A stretch of 64,000 nt of DNA, from assembly GCA_033344915.1 (NCBI GenBank), contig JAWPML010000001.1:1794369-1858368 (forward strand). Direction: 5' to 3'. Each line of letters opens with the position of its first letter. Positions within the stretch are counted from its first letter, which is position 1. Position numbers and translations under genes: made by a program. The DNA comes from Acidimicrobiales bacterium. Lineage in GTDB: Bacteria; Actinomycetota; Acidimicrobiia; Acidimicrobiales; Aldehydirespiratoraceae. Under the pieces are notes generated by a model. It was given only the letters and a program-made list of their open reading frames with translations, ran no database searches and was not told the DNA's origin. Positions 35,207-43,490 of this stretch are shown here, piece after piece.

Positions 35207-36348
35207 GGGAGGAACACGCTTCCTCGCGTGCCGTCGATCGTCACCGCCGCGCCGACCTCGACCCGCCGGCCGGCCACGTCGATGCCGTGGTCGCCGATCA
35301 CCAGTCCCTGCACCGCCACGACGGCGGGCACACCCGCGCCCCGGGTGACGACGGCGGCGTGACTCTCGGGGCCGCCGAGCACCGTCAGCACCCCGGCCGC
35401 CCGCACCATGACCGGCACGTCGCCGGGCGAGCTGGTCTCCAGCGCGATGATCACCGACCGACCGGCATCGATCGCGTCGAGTGCGTCGTCCGCGTCGACA
35501 TGCAGTTCGCCGGTCGCCACCCCCGCGCTGGCCGCCCGTCCGTGGGCGACCGCACCCTCGAGCTCGGGCGTCGCGCCGTCCACCGCCGGAGGGGCGAAGG
35601 TGCGCAGTTGCAGGTACCAGAGCTCGCCCTGCTCGATCACGATCTCGAGTTCGACCGGCGAGCCGAGTTCCGCCTCCAGTCGTGCCGTGTCCTCCCGCAA
35701 TCTCGCAGCGGTCGCCGGGAGACGCCCGTCGATGCTCGCGGCCGGGTCGACGGCGATGGTGCCCGCCATGACCGCGTCGCCCCGCTGTCGCCAACCGATC
35801 GAGCCGGCCATGCCCGCCTTCCCGGTCACCGGGTCGCGGCTCGTCACCACCCCGGCCCCGGACAGGTCGTCCCGCGTCGCCTCGACCTGATGCTGCACGA
35901 TCACTGCAGTCGGGGGCACCTCGTCGACGCCCATCGCCCGCACGATCGTTTCCACCCGCAGCCCTCGCGTCGAGGCCACCACGGCGGCGACGGCCTCCGG
36001 AACGTCGTCCGGCTTCACATCGAGCATCGTGTCGAACGCCCCCGGGAGCGAGATCGACGCTCCGGAGCGCACCGCGAACCTGGTGTCGTGCGCCCCGGGG
36101 ATGCGTCGCAGCTCGTCGAGCGCGTCGGCGAGGTCGGCGAACGCGGTCGTCACCACGCCGATCTCCACACCCTCGGCGATCTCCGCCGCCGCGTCGATCG
36201 GGACGACGATCGCCGCCGGCACCGACAGGCCCAGCCGGAGCAGCTCCTGCAGCCCGCAGGCCTTGCCGCCGTGCCGCAGCGGATCGAGGGGCGCGCCGTC
36301 GCCGGCGATCACGACGATCCCCGAACGCTCCTCCCCCGCGGCGGCCAT
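35203..36348 (-). CDS. Compact PPDK-like protein: partial ATP-grasp plus phosphohistidine domain
   Basis: 381 aa (ATG 36348; GTG 36393 possible). The N-terminal 260 residues resemble the nucleotide-binding half of pyruvate phosphate dikinase: GGKACGLQELLRLGLSVPAA (about 28-47), RFAVRSGASISLPGAFDTML (about 91-110) and AVIVQHQVEATRDDLSGAGV (about 148-167). The C-terminal part is the swivelling PEP-utilising domain, with VLTVLGGPESHAAVVTRGAG (about 321-340) carrying the phosphorylated His. The PEP/pyruvate TIM barrel of full PPDK (about 870 aa) is missing and not encoded next door. It might phosphorylate another acceptor, or work with a separate partner. It is coupled by ATGA to a MOSC gene. Confidence 0.8.
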   Translation of the reverse strand: MAAAGEERSGIVVIAGDGAPLDPLRHGGKACGLQELLRLGLSVPAAIVVPIDAAAEIAEGVEIGVVTTAFADLADALDELRRIPGAHDTRFAVRSGASISLPGAFDTMLDVKPDDVPEAVAAVVASTRGLRVETIVRAMGVDEVPPTAVIVQHQVEATRDDLSGAGVVTSRDPVTGKAGMAGSIGWRQRGDAVMAGTIAVDPAASIDGRLPATAARLREDTARLEAELGSPVELEIVIEQGELWYLQLRTFAPPAVDGATPELEGAVAHGRAASAGVATGELHVDADDALDAIDAGRSVIIALETSSPGDVPVMVRAAGVLTVLGGPESHAAVVTRGAGVPAVVAVQGLVIGDHGIDVAGRRVEVGAAVTIDGTRGSVFLP

Positions 36349-36415
36349 TCCACGAGTCTGCCCTGCCGCATGCCTCACCGTCGGGAGTATCACTCGGCAG
36401 CGCCCCGCGCCATCA

Positions 36416-36482
36416 CGCCACGTTTTGCGACATGCGACACCACGACGCTCCCGGCGCTTGTCGCATGTCGCAAAACGTGGCG
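36416..36482. repeat. Perfect 24-bp inverted repeat with 19-nt loop
   Basis: The left arm 36416-36439 starts CGCCACGTTTTGCGAC and ends ATGCGACA; the right arm 36459-36482 is its exact reverse complement. The loop is 36440-36458. There is no T-run. It lies between the acyl-CoA dehydrogenase stop (36523) and the PPDK-like start on the same strand, so it could end or process the acyl-CoA dehydrogenase mRNA, or be a REP-type dispersed element. Confidence 0.85.
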
Positions 36483-36522
36483 CACCCGAACGACCGGGTG
36501 CGTGCGGGCAGGGCCGGCGCTG

Positions 36523-37782
36523 CTAGTTCTTCGGCAGATCCTTGAACGGGGTGCCCTTGTCGGGGCCCGGCTCACGGGGCAGCCCGAGAATGCGCTCACC
36601 GATGATGTTGCGCTGGATCTGGTCGGTACCGCCATAGATGGACGGCCCGGGCGAGAAGGTCGTCAGCTCGCCGACCGCGCCATGGGTGGTGGGATCGCTG
36701 GCTCCCCACAGCATGGCGTCGGCGCCGATCACGGCGCAGCCGACGTCGCGGAAGGTGCGGAACATCTCCGACATGTGGAGTTTGCCGATGTTGGGCTCGG
36801 CGCCGGTCCGCTGGTTCGGATCCTTGGCCCGCAGCGTGCCGAGCCGGTTGATCTCGATGAGCGAGTAGAGCTTCATGAGATCCTGGCGCAGGACCGGGTC
36901 GTTGATCCGGCCGGACTTCGTGGCGAGATCGACATAGTGCTGCCAGAGCCCGGGCCCGAGGGAGGGCACGCCACCCTCGCTGCGCTCCCGCTTGGCGAAG
37001 TCGGTCACGGGCCGCTGGAGCGCCTTGCCCAACCGGCCCGGGGTCGCGGTCTGGGGCTTCTTGCCTGCGGAACCGAGCGAGGCCCGCTCGAACATCAGCG
37101 TCGAGTTGGCGACGGCCCAGCCGTTGTTGAGCCCGCCGATCATGTTGGCGTCGAGCACGCGGGCCTCATCGATGAAGACCTCGTTGAAGAGCGCCCGGCC
37201 GGTCATCTCGGTGAGCGGTCGTACCGTCACACCGGGCTGGTCCATCTCGAAGGCGAAGTAGCTGATGCCCTTGTGCTTCGGCGCATCGGGATCAGTGCGG
37301 GCGATGAGCATCCCCCAGTCGGCGACCTGACCGCCGGAGGTCCACACCTTCTGACCGGTGATGACCCACTCGTCGCCGTCCTTCTCGGCCTTGCAGGCGA
37401 GACCGGCGAGATCCGAACCCGCGCCGGGCTCGGAGAACAGCTGACACCAACCAACCTGGCCGGTGAGGATGTCGGGCACGAACTGGTCGATCTGCTCCTG
37501 GGTGGCGTGGGCGGCGATCGTCGGCGCGGCGAGCATCCAACCCAGGCCCGACGACGGCGGACCCATGACCCCGCGCTCGGCCATCACCGTGTTGACGACG
37601 GCCGCGAGATCGCGTCCCCAGCCCTTCCCACCGGCGTTCACCGGCAGCGTCGGGTGGGCATAGCCGGTCGGCGCGAGGCGCGCCCACCACTCCTCGACGG
37701 TCAGGGTCTCGTCCCAGTTGGCGTCCAACCAGGACTCGAGATCGGCTCGGACTTCTTCCGCGGTCGGCATGGGCGTGCTCAT
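36523..37782 (-). CDS. Acyl-CoA dehydrogenase family protein
   Basis: 419 aa flavoenzyme. Motifs: WCQLFSEPGAGSDLAGLACK (about 115-134), VITGQKVWTSGGQVADWGML (about 143-162), LFNEVFIDEARVLDANMIGG (about 203-222) and PSIYGGTDQIQRNIIGERIL (about 380-399), ending FKDLPKN. It oxidises an acyl-CoA with electrons to ETF. It is a paralogue of the protein at 10938-12257, but has a different central linker (GSAGKKPQTATPG in place of the Gly-rich insert). Both may belong to a steroid/isoprenoid-degrading clade common in Actinobacteria; this is not proven. The gene stands alone, with a 24-bp inverted repeat just past its stop. Confidence 0.92.
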   Translation of the reverse strand: MSTPMPTAEEVRADLESWLDANWDETLTVEEWWARLAPTGYAHPTLPVNAGGKGWGRDLAAVVNTVMAERGVMGPPSSGLGWMLAAPTIAAHATQEQIDQFVPDILTGQVGWCQLFSEPGAGSDLAGLACKAEKDGDEWVITGQKVWTSGGQVADWGMLIARTDPDAPKHKGISYFAFEMDQPGVTVRPLTEMTGRALFNEVFIDEARVLDANMIGGLNNGWAVANSTLMFERASLGSAGKKPQTATPGRLGKALQRPVTDFAKRERSEGGVPSLGPGLWQHYVDLATKSGRINDPVLRQDLMKLYSLIEINRLGTLRAKDPNQRTGAEPNIGKLHMSEMFRTFRDVGCAVIGADAMLWGASDPTTHGAVGELTTFSPGPSIYGGTDQIQRNIIGERILGLPREPGPDKGTPFKDLPKN

Positions 37783-37834
37783 GGAAGGGAGCGTAGCAAG
37801 AAGTTAGCGAGCGTTCACTTCCCGGGAAGGTGGG

Positions 37835-38728
37835 TCAACAATCCTCTCCCTCACACGGGTGACACTCGGCCTGGAGGGTGACATGGTCGATGCCCCGCTC
37901 CCCCAACGCGACCGACAGCCGTTGGGTGACCACCTGCGCCTCGTGGAGGTCCTCGGTGTCGACCTGGACGTGGGCGGTGAGGCTCACCGTGTCGCCGTCG
38001 AGGGTGCGTACGTGGAGGTGGTGGGCGTCGGTGACCAGCGGATCGTCGAGCATGAGCGCCCGCAGACCGTCCAGGTCGACGCCCTCCGGCACCGCGTCCA
38101 TGAGCACCCGCAACGAGGTGGAGCCGAGGCGCAGCGCCGACCACACGATCAACACGGTGACGACGAGCGAGGCGGCGGGATCGACCCAGTCTGCGCCGGT
38201 CGCGAGGACGAGCGCACCGCCGATGAGCACGACGAGCGACCCGGCCGCGTCGGCCGCAAGATGCAGGACTGCGCCTTCGACGTTGAGCGAGTGGCCGTGC
38301 CCCATGTGGAGCCAGCGGGCCGAGAAGCCGTTGACGGCCAGACCCACCAGGGCCAACACGACCACACCCAGGCCCTCGACCTCGTGGTCACCGTCGAAGC
38401 GCCGGACCGCCTCGATCACGATCCAGACCGCGCCGGCCAGCAGGAGCACACCGTGCAGCAGCCCACCGAGCGCATCGGCGCGGCGGAACCCGAAGGTGAA
38501 TCGCCGCGACGGCGGTCGGGCCACGACCGCGGCGATCCCGACCGCGAGGAACAGCGACACCACATCGGAGCCTTGGTGGATCGAGTCGGCCAGGAGCGCG
38601 ATCGAGCCGAACGCGATCGCGCCGACGACCTGGACGACCAGCAGGACCGTGTTGGCCCCCGCCGCCACCGTCAGATCTCGGACGGGGCGGGCCGGGCCCG
38701 GTGCGTGGTCGTGATCGGTGTGGGCCAT
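37835..38728 (-). CDS. CDF-family zinc/cation efflux transporter
   Basis: 297 aa. Six membrane helices from about 20 to 215. The metal site in helix 2 reads LADSIHQGSDVVSLFLA (H-x3-D) and helix 5 reads LHLAADAAGSLVVLIGG (H-x3-D), the HD/HD pattern of zinc-type CDF exporters. The His-rich N-terminus (AHTDHDHAPG) and the mid loop HMGHGHSLN add likely metal contacts. The cytoplasmic C-terminal domain (about 215-290) has the ferredoxin-like fold signature DAHHLHVRTLDGDTVSLTAH and ends in ECHPCEGEDC, a cysteine motif that might sense metal. It lies 12 bp downstream of the amidohydrolase gene on the same strand; no metal-responsive regulator is adjacent. Confidence 0.92.
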   Translation of the reverse strand: MAHTDHDHAPGPARPVRDLTVAAGANTVLLVVQVVGAIAFGSIALLADSIHQGSDVVSLFLAVGIAAVVARPPSRRFTFGFRRADALGGLLHGVLLLAGAVWIVIEAVRRFDGDHEVEGLGVVVLALVGLAVNGFSARWLHMGHGHSLNVEGAVLHLAADAAGSLVVLIGGALVLATGADWVDPAASLVVTVLIVWSALRLGSTSLRVLMDAVPEGVDLDGLRALMLDDPLVTDAHHLHVRTLDGDTVSLTAHVQVDTEDLHEAQVVTQRLSVALGERGIDHVTLQAECHPCEGEDC

Positions 38729-38740
38729 CGACCCTCCGGG

Positions 38741-39943
38741 TCAGGGCAGTGGCGTGTTGAGGAAGGTCACGTTGTCGAGCAGGATCTTCTTCTGGTCGAC
38801 GGCGTCGAACGCCTTCAGTTCGACCAGATAGTCGAGCGGCTTGGGCAGGCCCTCGATGTGGGGCCAATCGGAACCGAAGATCACGTGATCGGCGCCCATG
38901 AGCTCGGCCACCTCGTTGACGTCGTCCTCCCAGAACGGGTTCATCCACACGTTCGCCTTGAAGGTGTCGACCGGATGATCGGTGAACCAGCCGAAGCTCT
39001 TCTTGGCTGTCTGATCGAACTTGCGGAACGTGGGACGCAGGAAGTCCGACCCGTTCTCGACCGAGGCGACCCGCAACCGCGGGAACCGGTCGAAGATCTT
39101 CTGGAAGACCGCCTGGATCAGCCAATCCTGGGCGGCCCGCTCGATCGAGAAGCTGCCGATGCTGGGACCGCCGTAGTTCCCCTTGCTGATGCCGGCCGCC
39201 GAGAAGCGATTGTCGGCATACCCCTGGGTGCTGTAGCCCGAGTCGGCCGCATGGATCACGACCGTGATGCCCGCCTCGTTGATCCGCGACCAGACCGGGT
39301 CGAAGTGGGGGTCGAACGGCGACTTCATCCCGGTCGGTGTGGTGACCGCAGCCGGCCGCATCACGACCACGCGGGCGCCGGCGGCGACGACCTTGTCGAC
39401 CTCGGCGGCGGCTGCGTCGACATCACCGAGACAGAGATACGGCGCACCGAAGATCGTGTCCTCGTAGGCGTAGCCCCAGTCCTCGAGCAGCCACTGGTTG
39501 AACGCCGACATCATCACGGCGCACGCCTCGACGTCGTCCTTGATGAGCTCCTCGTAGAGCACGCCGAGCGTCGGGAACAGCCAGACGCCCTGGAGGCCCT
39601 GCGTCTCCAGCAGCGCCAGGCGGGCGTCGTTGTTCATGTAGTAGTCGGGAAGCGGCTCGCGCTCCTTCAGCATCTCCATCGGGCTGCGGCCCTCCGGGTT
39701 GCCCTTGAAGTACTCGTGGAGGGCGCCGGGCATGGCGACCGGATCCCAGGTGGGATTGACCACGGCGTGGCTGATCCGGCCACCGACGAGGTGGTACTTG
39801 CGGCCGTCCTTCTCGATCCACTGCACGACACGCGGCTGCATCTCGGCCGGCACGTGGCGGGTGAACGCGTCGAGCGCCTCGTAGTAGTGGTTGTCGGCGT
39901 CAAACGGCTTGAAGTCCAGATCCTCGGGCGTCATGGCCCCCAT
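38741..39943 (-). CDS. Amidohydrolase-2 family protein (ACMSD-like)
   Basis: 400 aa TIM-barrel metal hydrolase/decarboxylase. Metal and active-site motifs are FKPFDADNHYYE (about 12-23, D-x-D-x-H), ITVVIHAADSGY (about 235-246, His ligand), RLRVASVENGSDFLRP (about 292-307) and ADHVIFGSDWPHIEGL (about 360-375, catalytic Asp). Members decarboxylate or hydrolyse aromatic or alicyclic acids; in Actinobacteria many lie near CoA-degradation genes. Its neighbour upstream on the same strand is a crotonase (12 bp away), which fits degradation of a cyclic compound. The substrate is unknown. MTPEDLDF at codon 4 is an alternative start. Confidence 0.85.
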   Translation of the reverse strand: MGAMTPEDLDFKPFDADNHYYEALDAFTRHVPAEMQPRVVQWIEKDGRKYHLVGGRISHAVVNPTWDPVAMPGALHEYFKGNPEGRSPMEMLKEREPLPDYYMNNDARLALLETQGLQGVWLFPTLGVLYEELIKDDVEACAVMMSAFNQWLLEDWGYAYEDTIFGAPYLCLGDVDAAAAEVDKVVAAGARVVVMRPAAVTTPTGMKSPFDPHFDPVWSRINEAGITVVIHAADSGYSTQGYADNRFSAAGISKGNYGGPSIGSFSIERAAQDWLIQAVFQKIFDRFPRLRVASVENGSDFLRPTFRKFDQTAKKSFGWFTDHPVDTFKANVWMNPFWEDDVNEVAELMGADHVIFGSDWPHIEGLPKPLDYLVELKAFDAVDQKKILLDNVTFLNTPLP

Positions 39944-39955
39944 GGTAACCGCCCG

Positions 39956-40774
39956 CTAGAGCGGACCCCAGTTCGGTTCGCGCCGCTCACCGAACGCCCG
40001 CATAGCCTCGGTCATGTTGCCGGTGAACGTGCCGAGCACCTGCTGACGGTTCTCGAGCTCGACGGCGTGACGGATCGACGGCGCGTCGATGTTCGCCCAC
40101 AGTCCCCGCTTGGTGAGCCAGACGCCGTACTCGTTGTTCTTCGCGATCTCGGCCGCATAGGCCTTCGCCTCGTCCACGTGGGTGCCGGTGGGCACGAGCC
40201 GGTTCAGCAGGCCCATGCGGTCCGCTTCGTCGGCGGCGACATGGCGACCGGTGATCATCATGTCCATCGCATGGCCGCTGCCGACGAGCCGCGGGAGGAA
40301 GTAGCTCGTGCCGATGTCGCAGCTGGTCAGACCGACGTTGATGAAGACGGAACCGAAGTAGGCGGTCTCGTCCGCCACCCGCAGATCGCTCGCCAGCGCG
40401 AGGGCGAGTCCACCGCCGACCGCGGCGCCGTGGACGGCCGCGACCACCGGCTTGTCGCACTCGTGCACGGCCATCATGAAGTCGACGATGTGCTCCTGGG
40501 CCCGATAGACGGAGCCGACCGGGCCCCGACCCTCCGAGTCCGGCGCCGGCGAGCCACCCTTGAGATCGGCCCCGGCACAGAACCCGTCGCCCGCCCCCGT
40601 CAGCACGATCACCCGGGCCTCGCGGTCGCGATGGAGTTCCCGGAACGCGTCGATGCCGTCGCTGACCAGGTCCATCGACAACGCATTGCGCCGCTCCGGC
40701 CGATTCAGGGTCACCACCGGGATCGCCGGATCCCCGCGATCTATGGTCACGAAAGGTTGACGCGTCTCGCTCAT
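39956..40774 (-). CDS. Enoyl-CoA hydratase/isomerase family protein
   Basis: 272 aa crotonase. Motifs: LTGAGDGFCAGADLKGGSPA (about 58-77), HGAAVGGGLALALASDLRVA (about 113-132) and FGSVFINVGLTSCDIGTSYF (about 138-157; the Asp in this loop is typical of long-chain or isomerase-like members). It ends GERREPNWGPL. The protein likely hydrates or isomerises an enoyl-CoA. It precedes the ACMSD-like gene by 12 bp on the same strand. The start codon is 39 bp from that of the divergent 142-aa gene. Confidence 0.9.
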   Translation of the reverse strand: MSETRQPFVTIDRGDPAIPVVTLNRPERRNALSMDLVSDGIDAFRELHRDREARVIVLTGAGDGFCAGADLKGGSPAPDSEGRGPVGSVYRAQEHIVDFMMAVHECDKPVVAAVHGAAVGGGLALALASDLRVADETAYFGSVFINVGLTSCDIGTSYFLPRLVGSGHAMDMMITGRHVAADEADRMGLLNRLVPTGTHVDEAKAYAAEIAKNNEYGVWLTKRGLWANIDAPSIRHAVELENRQQVLGTFTGNMTEAMRAFGERREPNWGPL

Positions 40775-40813
40775 GTCGTCCGACCCTAGACGGACCCGCT
40801 ACATTTTCTCCCC

Positions 40814-41242
40814 GTGCCGAAATCGCCCCCCACCACCGCAGAACTCCAGGCCGACCCGTACAAGCGGGGCACCAAGGTGCGCCTGGTCGACGACATCCCC
40901 GGCTACCCCGCGGGCAGCGAGGGCAAGGTCGCGGTGGCGAACGGGTTCGCGTGGCAGCGCTACTGGATCCGCTTCGCGGACGGCGAGTCCGTGGGCCATA
41001 TCGACCACGGCAGTGTCGTGCGGGCCAAGGACTACGAACGGTTCCTCGTCCAGCGAGAGCGCGAGGCCGTCGAGGCCGAGAAGGCCGCCGAACTCGCCGC
41101 GGCCGCCGCCGAGGCCGGAGGCGACGACGCAGGCGATTCGGGTGGCGCGGCAGCCGGCGGAGGCGTGACCGTCAACGGCGTCACCGTCCCCCAGCGCCTG
41201 CTCGACATGAGCGCCGCCGCCCGCACCCGCCTCGGCGCCTGA
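40814..41242 (+). CDS. Hypothetical protein with an SH3/KOW-like N-terminal segment
   Basis: 142 aa from GTG 40814, the first start in the frame. The first 75 residues are conserved-looking and beta-rich (KRGTKVRLVDDIPGYPAGSE, then GKVAVANGFAWQRYWIRFAD, GESVGHIDHGSVV), a pattern like small SH3 or KOW folds. A charged Ala/Glu helix (EREAVEAEKAAELAAAAAEA) and a Gly/Ala linker follow, then a short C-terminal motif VTVNGVTVPQRLLDMSAAAR that may be a separate conserved element. No membrane or signal segment. It is cytoplasmic and of unknown function; the tripartite layout suggests an adaptor. G-rich tandem repeats follow the stop. Confidence 0.6.
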   Translation: MPKSPPTTAELQADPYKRGTKVRLVDDIPGYPAGSEGKVAVANGFAWQRYWIRFADGESVGHIDHGSVVRAKDYERFLVQREREAVEAEKAAELAAAAAEAGGDDAGDSGGAAAGGGVTVNGVTVPQRLLDMSAAARTRLGA

Positions 41243-41292
41243 TCCACCCCACCCCAACGCAGCCCCACCCCACCGCAGCCCCACCCCACCGC
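41243..41292. repeat. C-rich 16-bp tandem repeat (G4-prone on the minus strand)
   Basis: Two copies of CAGCCCCACCCCACCG preceded by a diverged third (ATCCACCCCACCCCAACG). The minus strand has repeated GGGG runs that could form a G-quadruplex. It lies directly after the 142-aa gene's stop and before a crotonase gene's stop on the other strand. Confidence 0.7.
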
Positions 41293-41293
41293 A

Positions 41294-41338
41294 ACTGGCG
41301 TGTGCCACGCCCGAACTCAGGGCGATGTACACGCCACT
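41294..41338. repeat. Imperfect inverted repeat, REP-like or terminator
   Basis: Left arm ACTGGCGTGTGCCACGCCC (41294-41312), 7-nt loop GAACTCA, right arm GGGCGATGTACACGCCACT (41320-41338): 15 of 19 positions pair. It sits between two convergent genes, where a bidirectional terminator is expected, but resembles a dispersed palindromic repeat. Confidence 0.6.
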
Positions 41339-41379
41339 TCGGAAGGGTGGGGGTGAGTGGTAGGGGGGTTGGAAGGTGA

Positions 41380-42237
41380 TCAGCGGATACGCGGGGTGAT
41401 CCGCTCGCCGGAGCCGAAGGCGTCGGCGCCGGCGGCGAGGACCGACACGTCGGTGCCGGTCGTGAGGATCGACGGGGCCATGGCGATCGCGTTGAGCCGG
41501 CCCAGGTCGTTGGCCGCCCAGATGGCTCGGACCGTGCCCTGCACGGCGACCGGCGGCTGCGACGCGATGGCGTCCGCGACCCACTTGGCCCGCTCCCGCA
41601 GTTCGTCGGCCGGACACACCTCGCTGACGAGACCGATGCGCTGGGCCGTCTCCGCGCTCATCCGCTCGTGGTTGCCGAGCAGCGACAGCCGCAGGATCTC
41701 CCCGAGCGGCATGCGCTGGAGCATCTTCATCGGCTCGTAGACGGCCGCCATCCCGTACGTCACGTGCGGATCGAAGAACGTGGCGTGGTCGGCGGCGATG
41801 ATCACGTCCGCCTCGGCGAGCATGTAGAACGCGCCCCCGGCGGCCATCCCGTTGACCGCGCAGATCACCGGCTTCCAGAGGTCACACGCCTTCGGTCCGA
41901 GGCTGTCGCCCGGATCGTCGTACATGAAGTTGTTGGACGTGCCGTAGAGGCCGGCGCTGTCGTCGAGCGCCGTGAACTCGCCCTCGTTGCGGTCAATGCC
42001 GACGCAGAAGGCCTTCTCCCCCGCCGCCGTCAACACGATCGCCCGCACGTCGTCGTCGCGCCGGAAGGCCTCCCACGTCTCGCGCATCTCCCGTTCCATG
42101 GTGGGACTGAATGCGTTGTAGGCCTCCGGCCGATCCAGCGTCACCCACGCGACATGGCCGTCCATCTCGACGGTCAGCGTCTCGAGCTGCGACGGGTCAT
42201 ATGTCTGGGGATCAGGGCTCTCGGGAACAGGGCTCAT
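41380..42237 (-). CDS. Enoyl-CoA hydratase/isomerase family protein
   Basis: 285 aa crotonase with a longer N-terminus (MSPVPESPDPQTYDPSQLET). Motifs: TAAGEKAFCVGIDRNEGEFT (about 69-88), VNGMAAGGAFYMLAEADVII (about 121-140) and HVTYGMAAVYEPMKMLQRMP (about 150-169). The oxyanion-hole residues are present, but the two Glu usually needed for hydration are not obvious, so isomerase, hydrolase or another crotonase reaction is possible. The sequence is the most divergent of the four crotonases here. Its start overlaps the stop of the aminotransferase gene by 4 nt (ATGA), so the two are translated together. Confidence 0.85.
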   Translation of the reverse strand: MSPVPESPDPQTYDPSQLETLTVEMDGHVAWVTLDRPEAYNAFSPTMEREMRETWEAFRRDDDVRAIVLTAAGEKAFCVGIDRNEGEFTALDDSAGLYGTSNNFMYDDPGDSLGPKACDLWKPVICAVNGMAAGGAFYMLAEADVIIAADHATFFDPHVTYGMAAVYEPMKMLQRMPLGEILRLSLLGNHERMSAETAQRIGLVSEVCPADELRERAKWVADAIASQPPVAVQGTVRAIWAANDLGRLNAIAMAPSILTTGTDVSVLAAGADAFGSGERITPRIR

Positions 42238-43379
42238 GGGGTCCAATCTCTCAGTCGGGCGACGGCTTGCGCCACATCGGCTTCGCTCCCGGCGAACGAG
42301 AAGCGCACGAAGCGATGGCCGTCGGTCGGGTCGAAGTCGACGCCTGGTGTGGCAGCGATCCCGAGCTCGTCGAGCCAGCGGGCGCACAACGCCTGCGAGT
42401 CGTCGGCGAGATGGTCGGTGCGGGCCCACACGTAGAAGGCACCGTCGGCAGGAGCGAGCTCGGTGATGCCGGCGGCGGGCAGACCCGACAGGAGCAGCTC
42501 CCGGTTCGTGGCGTAGCGGCGCACGTTCTCCTCGCACTCGTCGTGACAGTCGAAGGCGGCGAGCGCACCGAGTTGGGACAGCGTCGGCGCCGCGATCGTG
42601 ACGTTCTGGCCGATGCGGGTGAGGGCGGTGCGCAGCGGATCGGGCGCGATCATCCAGCCGAGCCGCCAGCCCGTCATCGAGAAGTACTTCGAGAACGAGT
42701 TGATGACGATCGCGTCGCGGTCGAACTCGAGGGCGGTCGGCGCCGCCTGGCCGTAGGTGATGCCGTGGTAGATCTCGTCGGACACGAACCACACGTCGTT
42801 CGCGCGGCACCACTCGCAGACGGCCGCCATCCGCTCGGGGTCGAGCATCGTGCCGGTCGGGTTCGACGGTGAGCTGAGGACGAGTCCGTCGACAGGGCCG
42901 AGCGCGTCGAGCTGGGCGACGGTCGGTTGGAAGCGGTCGTCGATCGTCGTCGGCAGGTCCACGACCTCACAGCCGAGCGCCGCGAGCGCGTTGCGGTAGC
43001 AGGGGTAGCCCGGCGTCGGCACCACCACCCGATCGCCGACATCGAACGCCGCCAGGAAGGCGGCCACGAACGCGCCCGAGGCCCCCACGGTGAACATCAC
43101 CGCGTCGGGATCGACGTCCACGCCGTACCAGTCAGCGTAGTGGTCACCGACCCGCCGACGAAGCGGTTCGAGCCCGGCCGCCGTGGTGTAGCCGAGCACG
43201 TCGTCGTCCAGGGCCCGATGGGCCGCGTCGATGACGCCCCGCGGCGCCGGCGTCGACGGTTGGCCCACCTCGAGGTGCAGGACGTCGTGCCCGGCGGCCG
43301 CGCGCAACTCGGCGGCGCGCATCACCTCCATCACGTAGAACGGCGCGATGTCGGCCCGGTCGGCCGCCCGGCGGCTCAT
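42234..43379 (-). CDS. Class I/II PLP-dependent aminotransferase
   Basis: 381 aa fold-type-I aminotransferase. Motifs: EVGQPSTPAPRGVIDA (about 38), VGASGAFVAAFLAAFDVGDR (about 98-117), SSPSNPTGTMLDPERM (about 164-179), DEIYHGITYGQAAPTALEFD (about 200-219) and NSFSKYFSMTGWRLGWMIAP (about 227-246, PLP Lys in SFSKYF). The fold and motifs match the aspartate/alanine/methionine aminotransferase group (MalY/AspC-like); the amino donor cannot be told. It is coupled by ATGA to a divergent crotonase. The start codon is at 43379, 111 bp from the divergent acyltransferase ATG. Confidence 0.9.
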   Translation of the reverse strand: MSRRAADRADIAPFYVMEVMRAAELRAAAGHDVLHLEVGQPSTPAPRGVIDAAHRALDDDVLGYTTAAGLEPLRRRVGDHYADWYGVDVDPDAVMFTVGASGAFVAAFLAAFDVGDRVVVPTPGYPCYRNALAALGCEVVDLPTTIDDRFQPTVAQLDALGPVDGLVLSSPSNPTGTMLDPERMAAVCEWCRANDVWFVSDEIYHGITYGQAAPTALEFDRDAIVINSFSKYFSMTGWRLGWMIAPDPLRTALTRIGQNVTIAAPTLSQLGALAAFDCHDECEENVRRYATNRELLLSGLPAAGITELAPADGAFYVWARTDHLADDSQALCARWLDELGIAATPGVDFDPTDGHRFVRFSFAGSEADVAQAVARLRDWTP

Positions 43380-43490
43380 TTTCGTTGCGACACGGCGATC
43401 TCGGGCACCGCAGTCTCAGGCACAGCCCGATCCTGGCACGTATGGCCCATTTCGGCCGTTTCCGCAGACGCGTATCCTGGGATTCCGACG

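Noticed and set aside
35035-37881. Long + strand open frame (about 948 aa) antisense to the PPDK-like and acyl-CoA dehydrogenase genes
   Set aside because: It mirrors genuine genes on the other strand, has no domain and an odd composition (Arg/His/Pro/Gly). High GC makes such shadows common.
37859-40789. Long + strand open frame (about 976 aa)
   Set aside because: It spans three recognisable minus-strand genes (CDF exporter, ACMSD-like, crotonase) in antisense and shows no coherent family.
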